In this document: positions 25,532 to 33,887 of the stretch, in pieces | Layout of the letters: each line of letters starts with the position of its first letter | Numbering within the stretch: the first letter of the stretch is position 1 | NCBI RefSeq assembly: GCF_949987515.2 | Contig: NC_082696.1 | Span: 60,768,447-60,832,446 of the forward strand | Length of the DNA: 64,000 nucleotides | Reading direction: 5' to 3' | From: Delphinus delphis | Lineage: Eukaryota > Chordata > Mammalia > Artiodactyla > Delphinidae | Translations under genes and position numbers: made by a program | Notes under the pieces: generated by a model | Database searches by the model: none | The model's input: only the letters and a program-made list of their open reading frames with translations | Told to the model about the DNA's origin: nothing

Positions 25532-25579
25532 TTATTCACTAAGTGAATAATTCACAAATGTGGCATTCACAAATGTGGT
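25532..25579. repeat. Palindrome followed by a 15-bp tandem repeat
   Basis: TTATTCACT-A-AGTGAATAA (25532-25550) is a near-perfect palindrome with 9-bp arms. It runs directly into two tandem copies of ATTCACAAATGTGG (25550-25564 and 25565-25579). Located in the proposed FUT9 3' UTR. Confidence 0.85.
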
Positions 25580-25957
25580 AAACAGGTAAAAAATAGATCA
25601 AATAAAGACAGTTATACACTGTTCAACTTCGAAGTCAAAGAGGTTAGAATTCAATTACAAATGCTTTTCCTTTGTTACATTATGCCAACTTGGAACTAGA
25701 GATGATAATATTTAATGAAAATATTTCATATTTGAAGATGTGCATCTTCATTTACCAAATGGATTAAACAACTGATCAGTGTAGGAACAACAATCGAATC
25801 ACAAAGTTACATTACAGACAACTACAAAAATATGAAAAAAATAATGTTTACAAATGATAGAGAAGAATAAATTATTTTTCAGTGCACATAATTAGGTATA
25901 TATAAGATAATTTAAAACAAGTGGAGTGATTGCTGAGGCTGCGCTCTCAAAAATCTC

Positions 25958-26159
25958 CATCAAAATATATATGTCACCCAAGAGAGAGTGATACAAATAA
26001 ATTATGACACGAAAGCTGAATGATGTCTCTTCTCATCTTCAAAACCTCAATAATATCTCATCAAAATATATATGTCACCCAAGAGAGAGTGATACAAATA
26101 AATTATGACACAAAAGCTGAATGATGTCTCTTCTCATCTTCAAAACCTCAATAATATCT
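25958..26159. repeat. 101-bp tandem duplication in the FUT9 3' UTR
   Basis: Two head-to-tail copies, 25958-26058 and 26059-26159, differ at one position by eye: G at 26011 versus A at 26112, a CpG-to-CpA type change. A short partial third start (CATCAAAATA at 26160) marks the breakpoint. On the FUT9 strand the copies begin 40 nt after the stop codon. Confidence 0.93.
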
Positions 26160-26199
26160 CATCAAAATAATTTGCCAAGTGTGCAAATGATGGAAAACT

Positions 26200-27279
26200 T
26201 TAATTCCAAAACCATTTCTCTAAATTACCAACAGATTTATATTCTTGATGTCTTTTCACATGGTCACAAGCCAAGCATGCATGTGATTCCCAAAATCGTG
26301 GAAGATTTACTGTGAAATCTTTCCTCCAGTTAAAGTAACTAAGGTATAATTTATTGTTTTTATCTACTTCCTTCAGATACTTTGCTAGCTCACTGGGAGA
26401 GTTATAATCTTCCACATGAATGAATGAATCTGCTGGAATATAATTCTCATAGTTTTCCCTAGATGGCCCCAAAACAACAGGCACAGAGCCAGCCAGAAAA
26501 GCATTGTAGAGCTTTTCTGTGATGTAATCTTTGTGGATTGAGTTTTCAAAGGAAAGATAAAATTTGCAAGTAGATATGGTAGGAATCAAATTTTTATCAT
26601 TCACATACTCTCCAAATGCTTGCCCATAGGTATGGATTTCAATGCTTTTGCTTAGCTCATTGTAATACTTGACCCTGGCATGCTCAGGGTTCCAGTTACT
26701 TACAACCCAGCACACTAACTTCTCTTTGCTTGGCACTTCAAACACGAAGGGGTTTGTGCTCACCGTCAAGAAGCCATAAGGCACTTGGATATCTGAGTCG
26801 CGGCGATAAGTCAGAGTCAGGTTGAACAGATGCTCAATGCCGCTCTTCTGGGGTGTGTGAGTTGGTGATTCCAAATTCATCCAAATCCATTTCTGGAAGG
26901 GTGGCCTCGCCTGCTGAGGTAAATTAGTCAGATCCCAACTGATGTCTCGGTGATGGATCAGAACCGCGTGCGATTTGTTGTACAGGGACCGGTCCGTCGT
27001 GAGATGGCATCCTTGGATGTTGAACATTGCTTGGCAAGATGTAAGGTCAAAGGTCTGCCCAAATGGCCACACCCAAATCAGAATCGTAGTTTCGTTAAAA
27101 TAATCAGTTTTGGTGGAGAAGAAATTTTTCATTTTCAGCACAGTGCTGGCTGACTCCATCGGATTGAAGATCCAGCTGTTGGTGGGCTTGATGTAAATGA
27201 GCAGACATGCCATGAAGCAGCCCAGGATAATGCAGACGATTAAAAATGGGCGGAGAATTCCTTTGGATGCCGAGGTCAT
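26200..27279 (-). CDS. FUT9: FUT9, alpha-1,3-fucosyltransferase 9
   Basis: A 359-residue type II Golgi membrane glycosyltransferase (GT10). It transfers fucose from GDP-fucose in alpha-1,3 linkage to GlcNAc of N-acetyllactosamine, making Lewis x (CD15/SSEA-1), notably in neurons. The sequence shows a short cytosolic tail (1-11), a membrane anchor (about 12-32), a stem, then the catalytic region. N-glycosylation sequons are at N62, N101 and N153. The acceptor-side HHRDI motif is at 109-113, and WMNLESP (133-139) carries E137, reported as the catalytic base. The GT10 donor signature FYLSFENS...DYITEK spans 240-256. The paired C335/C338 lie near the C-terminus. The frame stays open 40 codons upstream to 27399, but that stretch is intron: a splice acceptor precedes this ATG by 8 nt. 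This start gives the family's usual length and an A at -3. TAA stop at 26202-26200. No frameshift or missing key residue. Confidence 0.99.
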   Translation of the reverse strand: MTSASKGILRPFLIVCIILGCFMACLLIYIKPTNSWIFNPMESASTVLKMKNFFSTKTDYFNETTILIWVWPFGQTFDLTSCQAMFNIQGCHLTTDRSLYNKSHAVLIHHRDISWDLTNLPQQARPPFQKWIWMNLESPTHTPQKSGIEHLFNLTLTYRRDSDIQVPYGFLTVSTNPFVFEVPSKEKLVCWVVSNWNPEHARVKYYNELSKSIEIHTYGQAFGEYVNDKNLIPTISTCKFYLSFENSIHKDYITEKLYNAFLAGSVPVVLGPSRENYENYIPADSFIHVEDYNSPSELAKYLKEVDKNNKLYLSYFNWRKDFTVNLPRFWESHACLACDHVKRHQEYKSVGNLEKWFWN

Positions 27280-27330
27280 AATTTTTCCTGTGAAACAGAA
27301 AAGGAAAGATAGAGGGGTAGGTAGAGGTAG
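27280..27330 (-). promoter_or_regulatory. FUT9: Splice acceptor and polypyrimidine tract of the FUT9 coding exon
   Basis: On the minus strand a long pyrimidine tract (27330-27291) ends in TTTCACAG, with the AG at 27289-27288. The exon starts at 27287 with eight untranslated bases (GAAAAATT) before ATG. Upstream exons, not in this window, must supply the rest of the 5' UTR. Confidence 0.9.
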
Positions 27331-27489
27331 GGATGAAGAGTTAATCATAAATACATTTTGAGATAAACAGGTGATACATCCTAAAATACACTTAATCACA
27401 AAATCAACTGCATTTTCCTTTCCAGTCTTAGCAAAAACTAAATATAGGATGTCAGTGCAATAAAATCAAGTTGTAACTTTAACAGTACC

Positions 27490-27700
27490 CGTTTCCTAAA
27501 TGCTCATTCTCAGCTAGGCTTTGTGCCAAGCACTTTGCATACTTCATTTCCTTTGATCCTCACAGAACCCCTATCAAGGAGGTCTTTTATCACCTCTTCT
27601 CTGCAGAATGAGGAAGTTGAGGGCCAGAGATATAAGTAACTAGCTTACCCTAACTAGCTTACCCATTGAGTTATGCTCTTTCTTGCCTTCTACAATCTTT
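27490..27700 (-). mobile_element. MIR SINE, antisense
   Basis: 'CTTTGTGCCAAGCACTTTGC', 'CTTTGATCCTCACAGAACCC', 'AGAATGAGGAAGTTGAGGGC' and 'AGTTATGCTCTTTCTTG' are in antisense MIR order. The 'CTAACTAGCTTACCC' segment is locally duplicated near 27640-27665. Confidence 0.85.
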
Positions 27701-27854
27701 TTTGAACAAATAATACAAACATCAATAATCCATTGAGGTGCATTTGGCACCTCAGGTTTTATTGTCTTGATTTCTCTAGTCTCTACCCTTTATATGAGTG
27801 AGGACTATTTACCCAGGAGTTAAATGCAGATCCATTTCCCATAACAAGAACAGT

Positions 27855-28123
27855 ATCTGACACTTATCTGGTGCTCATTAGGGCCAAGCATTAATCTGAG
27901 GACTTACATGAACATATATATATATACATATGTGTGTGTGTTAATGTATATACATATGTGTGGTGTGTGTGTCTGTGTAAGCATACATATTAACTCATTA
28001 TATTCCCATCTTAATCATGAAGAAACTAAAGCCCCAAATGGTTAAGAAACTTGCCCAAGGTGATATAGTAAGTGGCAGAACACACTTCTAAACTCAGGCT
28101 CTGGCTCCAGAGTCTGGGCACTT
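27855..28123 (-). mobile_element. MIR SINE, antisense, with internal microsatellite
   Basis: 'TCTGGTGCTCATTAGGGCCA' opens it, and 'TGAAGAAACTAAAGCCCCAA', 'AAACTTGCCCAAGGTGATAT' and 'AGTAAGTGGCAGAACACA' close it. A TA/TG expansion splits it at 27911-27979, and a CHR-2 SINE entered its right side. Confidence 0.8.
27911..27979. repeat. (TA)n/(TG)n microsatellite
   Basis: Mixed ATATAT and TGTGTG runs inside the MIR, with variant units. Confidence 0.85.
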
Positions 28124-28138
28124 GAGGACTACATTTTT

Positions 28139-28341
28139 TTTTTTTTTTTGCGGTACGCGAGCCTCTCACTGTTGTGGCCTCTCCCGTTGCGGAGCACAGG
28201 CTCCGGACGCGCAGGTTCAGCGGCCATGGCCCACGGGCCCAGCCGCCCCGCGGCATGTGGGATCTTCCCGGACCAGGGCACGAACCTGTGTCCCCTGCAT
28301 CGGCAGGCGGACTCTCAACCACTGCGCCACCAGGGAAGCCC
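28139..28341 (-). mobile_element. CHR-2 SINE, antisense
   Basis: Antisense CHR-2 with poly-T on the left. A perfect 15-bp target duplication GAGGACTACATTTTT flanks it (28124-28138 and 28342-28356). It is well preserved and lies within or at the edge of the older MIR. Confidence 0.96.
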
Positions 28342-28397
28342 GAGGACTACATTTTTATAATCATTGATTCCCCTGGTTGCAGCCAGAGGATACAATC

Positions 28398-28520
28398 ATC
28401 TTAATGATATCAGGATGTAAACTCCATGAGGGGCTTTGTTTCTCACTGCTGTATCCTCATCACCAGGTTACAGTAGATGCTTAATAGATGCTGTGTATGT
28501 TGCATGAATGAATGGGTGGA
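28398..28520 (+). mobile_element. L2 LINE 3' end
   Basis: 'GGATGTAAACTCCATGAGGG', 'GTTTCTCACTGCTGTATCCT' and the tail 'TGCATGAATGAATGGG' follow the L2 3' end. Confidence 0.7.
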
Positions 28521-29504
28521 TTGCTGAGTACCAACTATGCCCAACGTAAAATGCTTGGTAACTAGATAAACAAAAGTGAACCAAGTGTGAATGAATGAAA
28601 TTATACTTAGTTGCTTTCTTGGTGTATTTTAACACATATCCTTCTACAGAATAACTACCTTTAAATTGACTTACAGGTATTCCTACCAGTAGATGAGCAA
28701 AATCTCCTAGTTTTGATTCTCTTTGTAGCAACTCAAAGTTGGCATATTGTATGTTTTAATCCCACAACACTTTTTTGGCCAAACGGGAAGAATTGGTTGC
28801 TAGGCAGAAACAACATTCTTTCCACTGAGTGCCTCTCAGTTCTCCTGCTTCCTGGACATTTTGAGTTTCTTGAGGTTCTTCTTGTTAACTCTCTGCACAC
28901 CTTCCCCCTTCAACTTTCCACTGCTGTCGGGGTCAATTACTAAACAACAGGGGCAGTTACTCAGTAACCCCTGCTTTGTACAGAAACTGTCAGAAAAGTT
29001 TGTCTCTTGGACCCAAATTGACATCCCCTTGACAGGAACTTTTTCACCTACTCCTCATTACTAAAATTCAGTTGGATACCCAACGTGTCTTGAATTATTA
29101 TACAACCTATTTTTGAAGGACCCGCAGCTGTGTCACTATAGCTCTCAAGAGAGACAGCAATAAATTTATAGCATAAAGCAAATCATAAACAGGATAATTA
29201 AAGTTTTTGACATCATTTTTTAATAGTTTCAAGTAATATGAAGGAATATAATTTAAAGACTTTAGCATTAAAAATAAGAGTCTTAGTAAAAGATTTGTAA
29301 GAATTTGAATGTGTATAATTGTGTTTTCCATTAAGAGACCTTCAGTCATACTTTAAGAATGCTCTAAGTGTTAAAGAATGGAGGAGCCTGGAATAGAAGC
29401 GGTTCAGGTGTGATTCTCAAACCATAAGTACACTTCAAGGTATTATGTAGAGAAATGTGAAACCAAGAAGAACAGAAGGCTTCTTCAAGGTGTGGTAATT
29501 CTAG

Positions 29505-29505
<1 letters not shown>

Positions 29506-29536
<31 letters not shown>
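29506..29536. repeat. (TG)n microsatellite
   Basis: About 15 uninterrupted TG units. Confidence 0.95.
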
Positions 29537-29539
<3 letters not shown>

Positions 29540-30668
29540 GAATCCTTATTTTAAATGGAAAGAAACAGGCATATATCTGGAAAAGATGAAAACTTGAACT
29601 GACAATCACTGTGTGGTACACTTACTCTCTATATGTTGTCCAGGTTCATAATCAAACCACTCCTGATAAAGCAAGACGTTTTAATCCTCAGTTAAAAAAG
29701 CATAAAAATCAGAAGCCCTTTGAACAGAACTTTGGATCTACTCGGGGATCTTGAGATCAACTCAAATCAACCCCAAAGACCTGAAATGAATCACTGACAA
29801 ATTAATAGGTGGATTAAAATTAGAAATGGTTTAAAAAAGCAGAAGGGTTGCCATATATAGTCACATTGTGACTTCTTTCCTGTTAAATGAAATAAAATTT
29901 GTAAAGTGCTTCTTACAGTGCCTGGACAATAGAAAGCACTAGGTGTTTGCTATTATGTTACTATTTCTTGTTAAACAGTCAAGAATCAGAGCTCTCATCA
30001 TAGCTGAAAGTCTTTTGGACTAATAGATTCTGATTTTATGCAAATTATTACCATTTCTAACCACACACACGCCTACAGTCTCCTCTAAGTACAAAACATA
30101 ACTCATTAATAATGTCTGGATAAAATACATAAGAAAACAAAGTATAATGAATATAAGCAGGTCTTTCAATAAGTCACGGTATGAGTCTTTTCACAAAACG
30201 TTGCTCTACAAGCACATTATACTTAGAGGATTCTGTAGCAGATATTTGCTAGTTTTTACTGCCTGGTAATTGCTCTGCCATCTTCTGAAAATAGCGCCCG
30301 AATTTCCTATCGAGATACCTCTCCTCTCCTGTGTGCAATCTTTGGGACTGCAGAGAACAATAACTCCCTTTTTCTTAACCAGTGTTGAGCAGGGGAGCCA
30401 GATCATTCAAACTCTCTCTCTCTCTCTCTGGGTGTTTAAATCTTGAGTGTAAGGGCCAGGAGGGAAAATATTTGGAGCTGATTAACCACAGTGGGGTCCC
30501 CTGAGAAGACAATTATATAAACTCTGCTATCTGGGTCCAAGGAGCTCCCCATGATGCTGCCTTCCTGTGCTTGGTTCTTCAGATATTCCTTCAGTTCTAA
30601 GAGCTACTCCATAAACTTGCAATCATTTCCTTTTTGTTTACATTAGTTATAATTGGTTTTATTGCTTG

Positions 30669-30757
30669 AAACAAACAAATCCAAACAAACAACAACAACA
30701 AAACCCTCATCAAGCCAAAAAAAAAAAAAAACCCCAAAATGAAAAAACAAAAACCCA
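30669..30757. repeat. A-rich low-complexity tract
   Basis: AAAC and CAA units followed by a run of A and more AAAC-like sequence. It could be an old retroposon tail, but no body is visible beside it. Confidence 0.8.
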
Positions 30758-31958
30758 ATTGATTATCTCTCCTTTTTTTTTTTTTCCTTCCTGCAGTAGG
30801 TTAAGTATAAAACTTAAATCTTTCAAAAAATTATCTGGATTTAAAAAACCTATATATAAATTCTAAAAACAGCAAACAAATCTCTTCACTTTACATTAAG
30901 CCATAGACTGCACCTAGAGTTTAGCTATTTGGTGGTGTCTAACTTAACAGTTCGTAATCTGTTTAGGCCGGCTCAGAGAACAATTTTTCCCCATATAATC
31001 ATTATGGTGTTTAGCGTCATGATGTTAGTATCTGGAATTCTGCAAAAGTCTTCTGAATACTCCATTGATGTTCGTAATTTAAACTGCCCCTTTAAAAAAA
31101 TTGGGGGGGGTTTGGTATTGTTTTGTTTTGCTTCTACTCTTTCCTACAACTTTTATGCTAAAATCCTTTACAAGAATAAAAATATAAGCCTTCGACTTTC
31201 TACACTGTACACCGAATTATATTCTGTCTCAAAGCACTGTAAGACTTAATATATTCATGGCTTTACTTTCAAAGACTCCCTTGACACCTCACATTCCACT
31301 AAACCTTTCTTGTGGGCATTCCTGCTCTGAGTTCCCACAATTCTCCCCATTAGCTCCTGAGCCAAATGCCTCGTGCCTTTGGGAGAAATGCCATTTACTT
31401 TTTGGCAAGAAGACACTGGTTGATCTCTAGAATGCTATCAAATTTGTGTCTGTGAACATTTCTCAAAGACCTTTGGATGCAATCTCTGGTATTTCCAGGC
31501 AAAATCCTCTGTTTTACTTCCTCCAAACACCAGAGAAGCTGCCACCAAAACATACCAGCTTTGGTCAGCAATGCTTTTCCTGAATATTCCTCAGAATACA
31601 TTCTGGCATAACTGACAATTTCCTGACTTATTAATACAGTGGTTTCATCTTTAGGGTTATTACCTCTAAATGCTCAAAAACCTCTTTTTTTTTTCTGCTT
31701 TCACTTTTGTCTCAGACATTTGTTTCCTTTGGTCTGCAAGTTGCCAACTGCCACTTCTCCTGCCCTGCACACTTCTTTATCTTGGATAGTTTCTACATTC
31801 AGTCTCTGAAATTTTCTTTTCAATTCAGGGATTAACCTTTTTTAGTCTGATCTTTTATCTGCTCTCTTCTCTTTACTCATAATCACTAGTTCTTAATCAC
31901 TGTCTCAATTCACTTTAGAAGCTCTATTTACCAGCTCTGGCTGTAGCTAGAACAATCA

Positions 31959-31984
31959 GATCTGACACTGAGCCCAAGTGTAAC
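31959..31984 (+). repeat. 26-bp exact direct repeat, copy 1
   Basis: Identical over 26 bp to 33862-33887. Key bases: begins GATCTGACACTGAGC and ends CAAGTGTAAC. Flanks differ. Confidence 0.95.
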
Positions 31985-32484
31985 GTGGCCCATGTGCCAC
32001 CTAAACATAGGAACACCCCAGACAGGACAGGGGGTAGTTTCTGTCATTTTCCCAGAACATGCTTTCTGGATTCCCTTGAGGCAGTCTTTCATAATTTCAT
32101 AGTGCTTTCTATGATTATTGTCAGGTGTTGGACCATAGCAGCCAGGTAATGAAGGTCAAGGATGCCTTTAAAAAAAGAAACCTCTCATTTTTGGGCCAAA
32201 ATATTACTATATGTTCCTGACTCTGAGAGTTTCTTTCTTTTTGATGACAAAGTAGATCAATTAACCCATTGAAGGAGCCTTGACATTTCCCTTTCCTTCA
32301 AATCCACACCCAACCCAGCACGAGACCTGCCAGTTTTGCCTCCTCAATATTTCTTCGATTAGCTGACTTCTCCCCATTTCCCTGGGTTAAAATGTGTATC
32401 ATCTCTTGTATGGACTACTAACATCGCTTTTTAAGTGGTCCACCTGGCACTCACTTTTGACCCTTTCAGTTCATTCACACTGCA

Positions 32485-32680
32485 GTAGACCAGTGATTCT
32501 CAAAGTGTGTTCCCAAGACTGCCTCAGCATCAGCATCTCCTGGGATCTTGTTAGAAATGCAAATTCCCCCCACCCAAATCTTGACATATGGAAGCAGAAA
32601 CTCTGGGGTGAGGCCCAGCAGTCCATTTAAAAAAGTCCTCCAAGTGATTCCGACATACACTTTTCAAACCACACATCACA
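32485..32680 (+). mobile_element. MER5A-like hAT-Charlie element
   Basis: Opens with 'ACCAGTGATTCTCAAAGTGT', with inner 'CAGCATCTCCTGGGATCTTG', 'GAAACTCTGGGGTGAGGCCC' and a closing 'CAAGTGATTCCGACATACAC'. This is the non-autonomous MER5A pattern. Confidence 0.8.
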
Positions 32681-32906
32681 TGTTACCCTTCTGTTTAAGA
32701 GTATGAATTCCAGTTGCTTTTAAGATAAAGTAAAAAAGTCAACGTGGCTTAAACAGCTTTGGATGATGAGGACCTTGCCTCTGCCTCCAGCCTCAGTGCG
32801 TTGACAAACTCTCTTTTGCATTCTCTGCAATGCTGTGCTTGGCCGTCTTGCATGGGGTCACTGCACCAGTTCTTCCCCCTCCCTGAATAGTTTCCTACTC
32901 TTCTTC

Positions 32907-33116
32907 TTTTTTTTTTTTTTTTTTGCGGTACGCAGGCCTCTCACTGTTGCGGCCTCTCCCGTTGCGGAGCACAGGCTCCGGACGCGCAGGCTCAGCGGCC
33001 ATGGCTCACGGGCCCAGCCGCTCCGCGGCATGTAGGATCTTCCCGGACTGGGGCACGAACTCGCGTACCCTGCATCGGTAGGCGGACTCTCAACCACTGC
33101 GCCACCAGGCAAGCCC
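32907..33116 (-). mobile_element. CHR-2 SINE, antisense
   Basis: Poly-T is followed by antisense CHR-2, ending GGCAAGCCC (one change from GGGAAGCCC). The target duplication is obscured by the CT-rich site. Confidence 0.93.
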
Positions 33117-33454
33117 TCCTTCTCTTCCTTGATTTACTCCTTTTCACTTTTCTGGTCTCAGCTCCACTGGTGGTTGCTTATGGAAGGATCCCTGACCCCT
33201 CCCACTGTCCAACACACACACAGTAAATCAAAGGTCCCAAGTACGTGTCTCATAGAACCATTTTTGCATAGCACTTAGCACAGAAGCAAATTTACCTATA
33301 CTTGTGTGGGTATTTGATTAATGTTGTTGCCTCTGTTCCACCATAACTAGTCTCATATGGTAGATATTGGGTGTTTTTCCTCAATATTTAATCCCTAGTG
33401 CCTAGTCAGATCTGACATATCTTTGCTCTGAACAAATGTTTTTGGAGTGACTGC

Positions 33455-33790
33455 ATAACTAACAATTATTGAGCATTTGCAGTGTTCCAGACACCAGGCT
33501 AAAACGTTTATGTAGATTTTATCATTTAAACCTCAGGAAAAATATATTTCCTTTTGTTCATTTAACAAATAAGTATGCATCACTTTCTCTGTGACCTCAT
33601 GGTTCTAAGCACTTAACGAATTTTAATTCCTTTAGATAATGCCCAGATGAAATATACTCTACAATTATATTCATTTTTACAGATGAGGAAACTGATGTCT
33701 ATCTATCTGTCTCATGTCTTACAGCAAGTGGTCAGTCAAGATGTGGACACTAGTGGTTTGACTCCAAAGTGTGTTGCTTTAAAAACATGT
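33455..33790 (-). mobile_element. MIR SINE, antisense
   Basis: 'ACAATTATTGAGCATTTGCA', 'CATTTAAACCTCAGGAAAAA', 'TTTTACAGATGAGGAAACTG', 'TTTGACTCCAAAGTGTGTTG'. The length suggests two overlapping MIR copies, or one with an inner insertion near 33540-33640. Confidence 0.7.
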
Positions 33791-33861
33791 TAAGTATTGA
33801 GGTTCAAGCATATAACTGCAGAGAATGCTATGAATTATAGGAATAAAGTTTTATTTGATCT

Positions 33862-33887
33862 GATCTGACACTGAGCCCAAGTGTAAC
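33862..33887 (+). repeat. 26-bp exact direct repeat, copy 2
   Basis: Same 26 bp as 31959-31984, about 1.9 kb away, sharing no longer homology around it. Confidence 0.95.

Larger units (their letters stand above)
14790..26199 (-). other. FUT9: FUT9 3' untranslated region (proposed extent)
   Basis: The coding exon continues as 3' UTR beyond the stop codon on the minus strand. What is seen: about 11.4 kb with no CHR SINE, few old repeats, no long open frame and no other gene. What is recalled: human FUT9 has an unusually long 3' UTR of roughly 11 kb in the same exon. The far end is inferred from candidate polyadenylation signals near 14.81-14.84 kb, and shorter isoforms ending earlier are likely. 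Much of 15.6-19.9 kb and 20.9-25.9 kb contains no repeat I recognise and may be conserved non-coding RNA sequence. The near end next to the stop codon is secure; the far end is tentative. Confidence 0.5.
28521..32259. other. Intronic DNA, mostly unique
   Basis: No exon or gene is supported. Contains a (TG)n run at 29506-29536, a (TC)n run at 30412-30429, and an A/CAA-rich tract at 30669-30757. A sequence near 30200-30400 has old-repeat texture I cannot name. Open frames up to 106 codons lack domains. Confidence 0.5.
32260..33470 (+). mobile_element. L2 LINE, long copy broken by two later insertions
   Basis: L2 3' order runs through 'TCACATGTTACCCTTCTG', 'GACCTTGCCTCTGCC', 'AATGCTGTGCTTGGCCGTC', 'TAGCACTTAGCACAGAAGC', 'CCCTAGTGCCTAGTCAG' and 'GAACAAATGTTTTTGGAGTG'. 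It is interrupted by a MER5A-like element (32485-32680) and a CHR-2 SINE (32907-33116). This gives a clear nesting order: L2 first, MER5 next, CHR-2 last. Confidence 0.65.

Noticed and set aside
26950..27153. 67-codon open frame on the plus strand inside FUT9
   Set aside because: It is the antisense shadow of the FUT9 coding exon, with no independent support.
27280..27399. In-frame 40-codon extension of FUT9 upstream of the chosen start
   Set aside because: The stretch contains a polypyrimidine tract and an AG acceptor 8 nt before the chosen ATG, so it is intron. The chosen start gives the known 359-residue length and a proper membrane anchor.
29364..29621. Open frame with a Thr-His repeat
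   Set aside because: The repeat is the translated (TG)n microsatellite.
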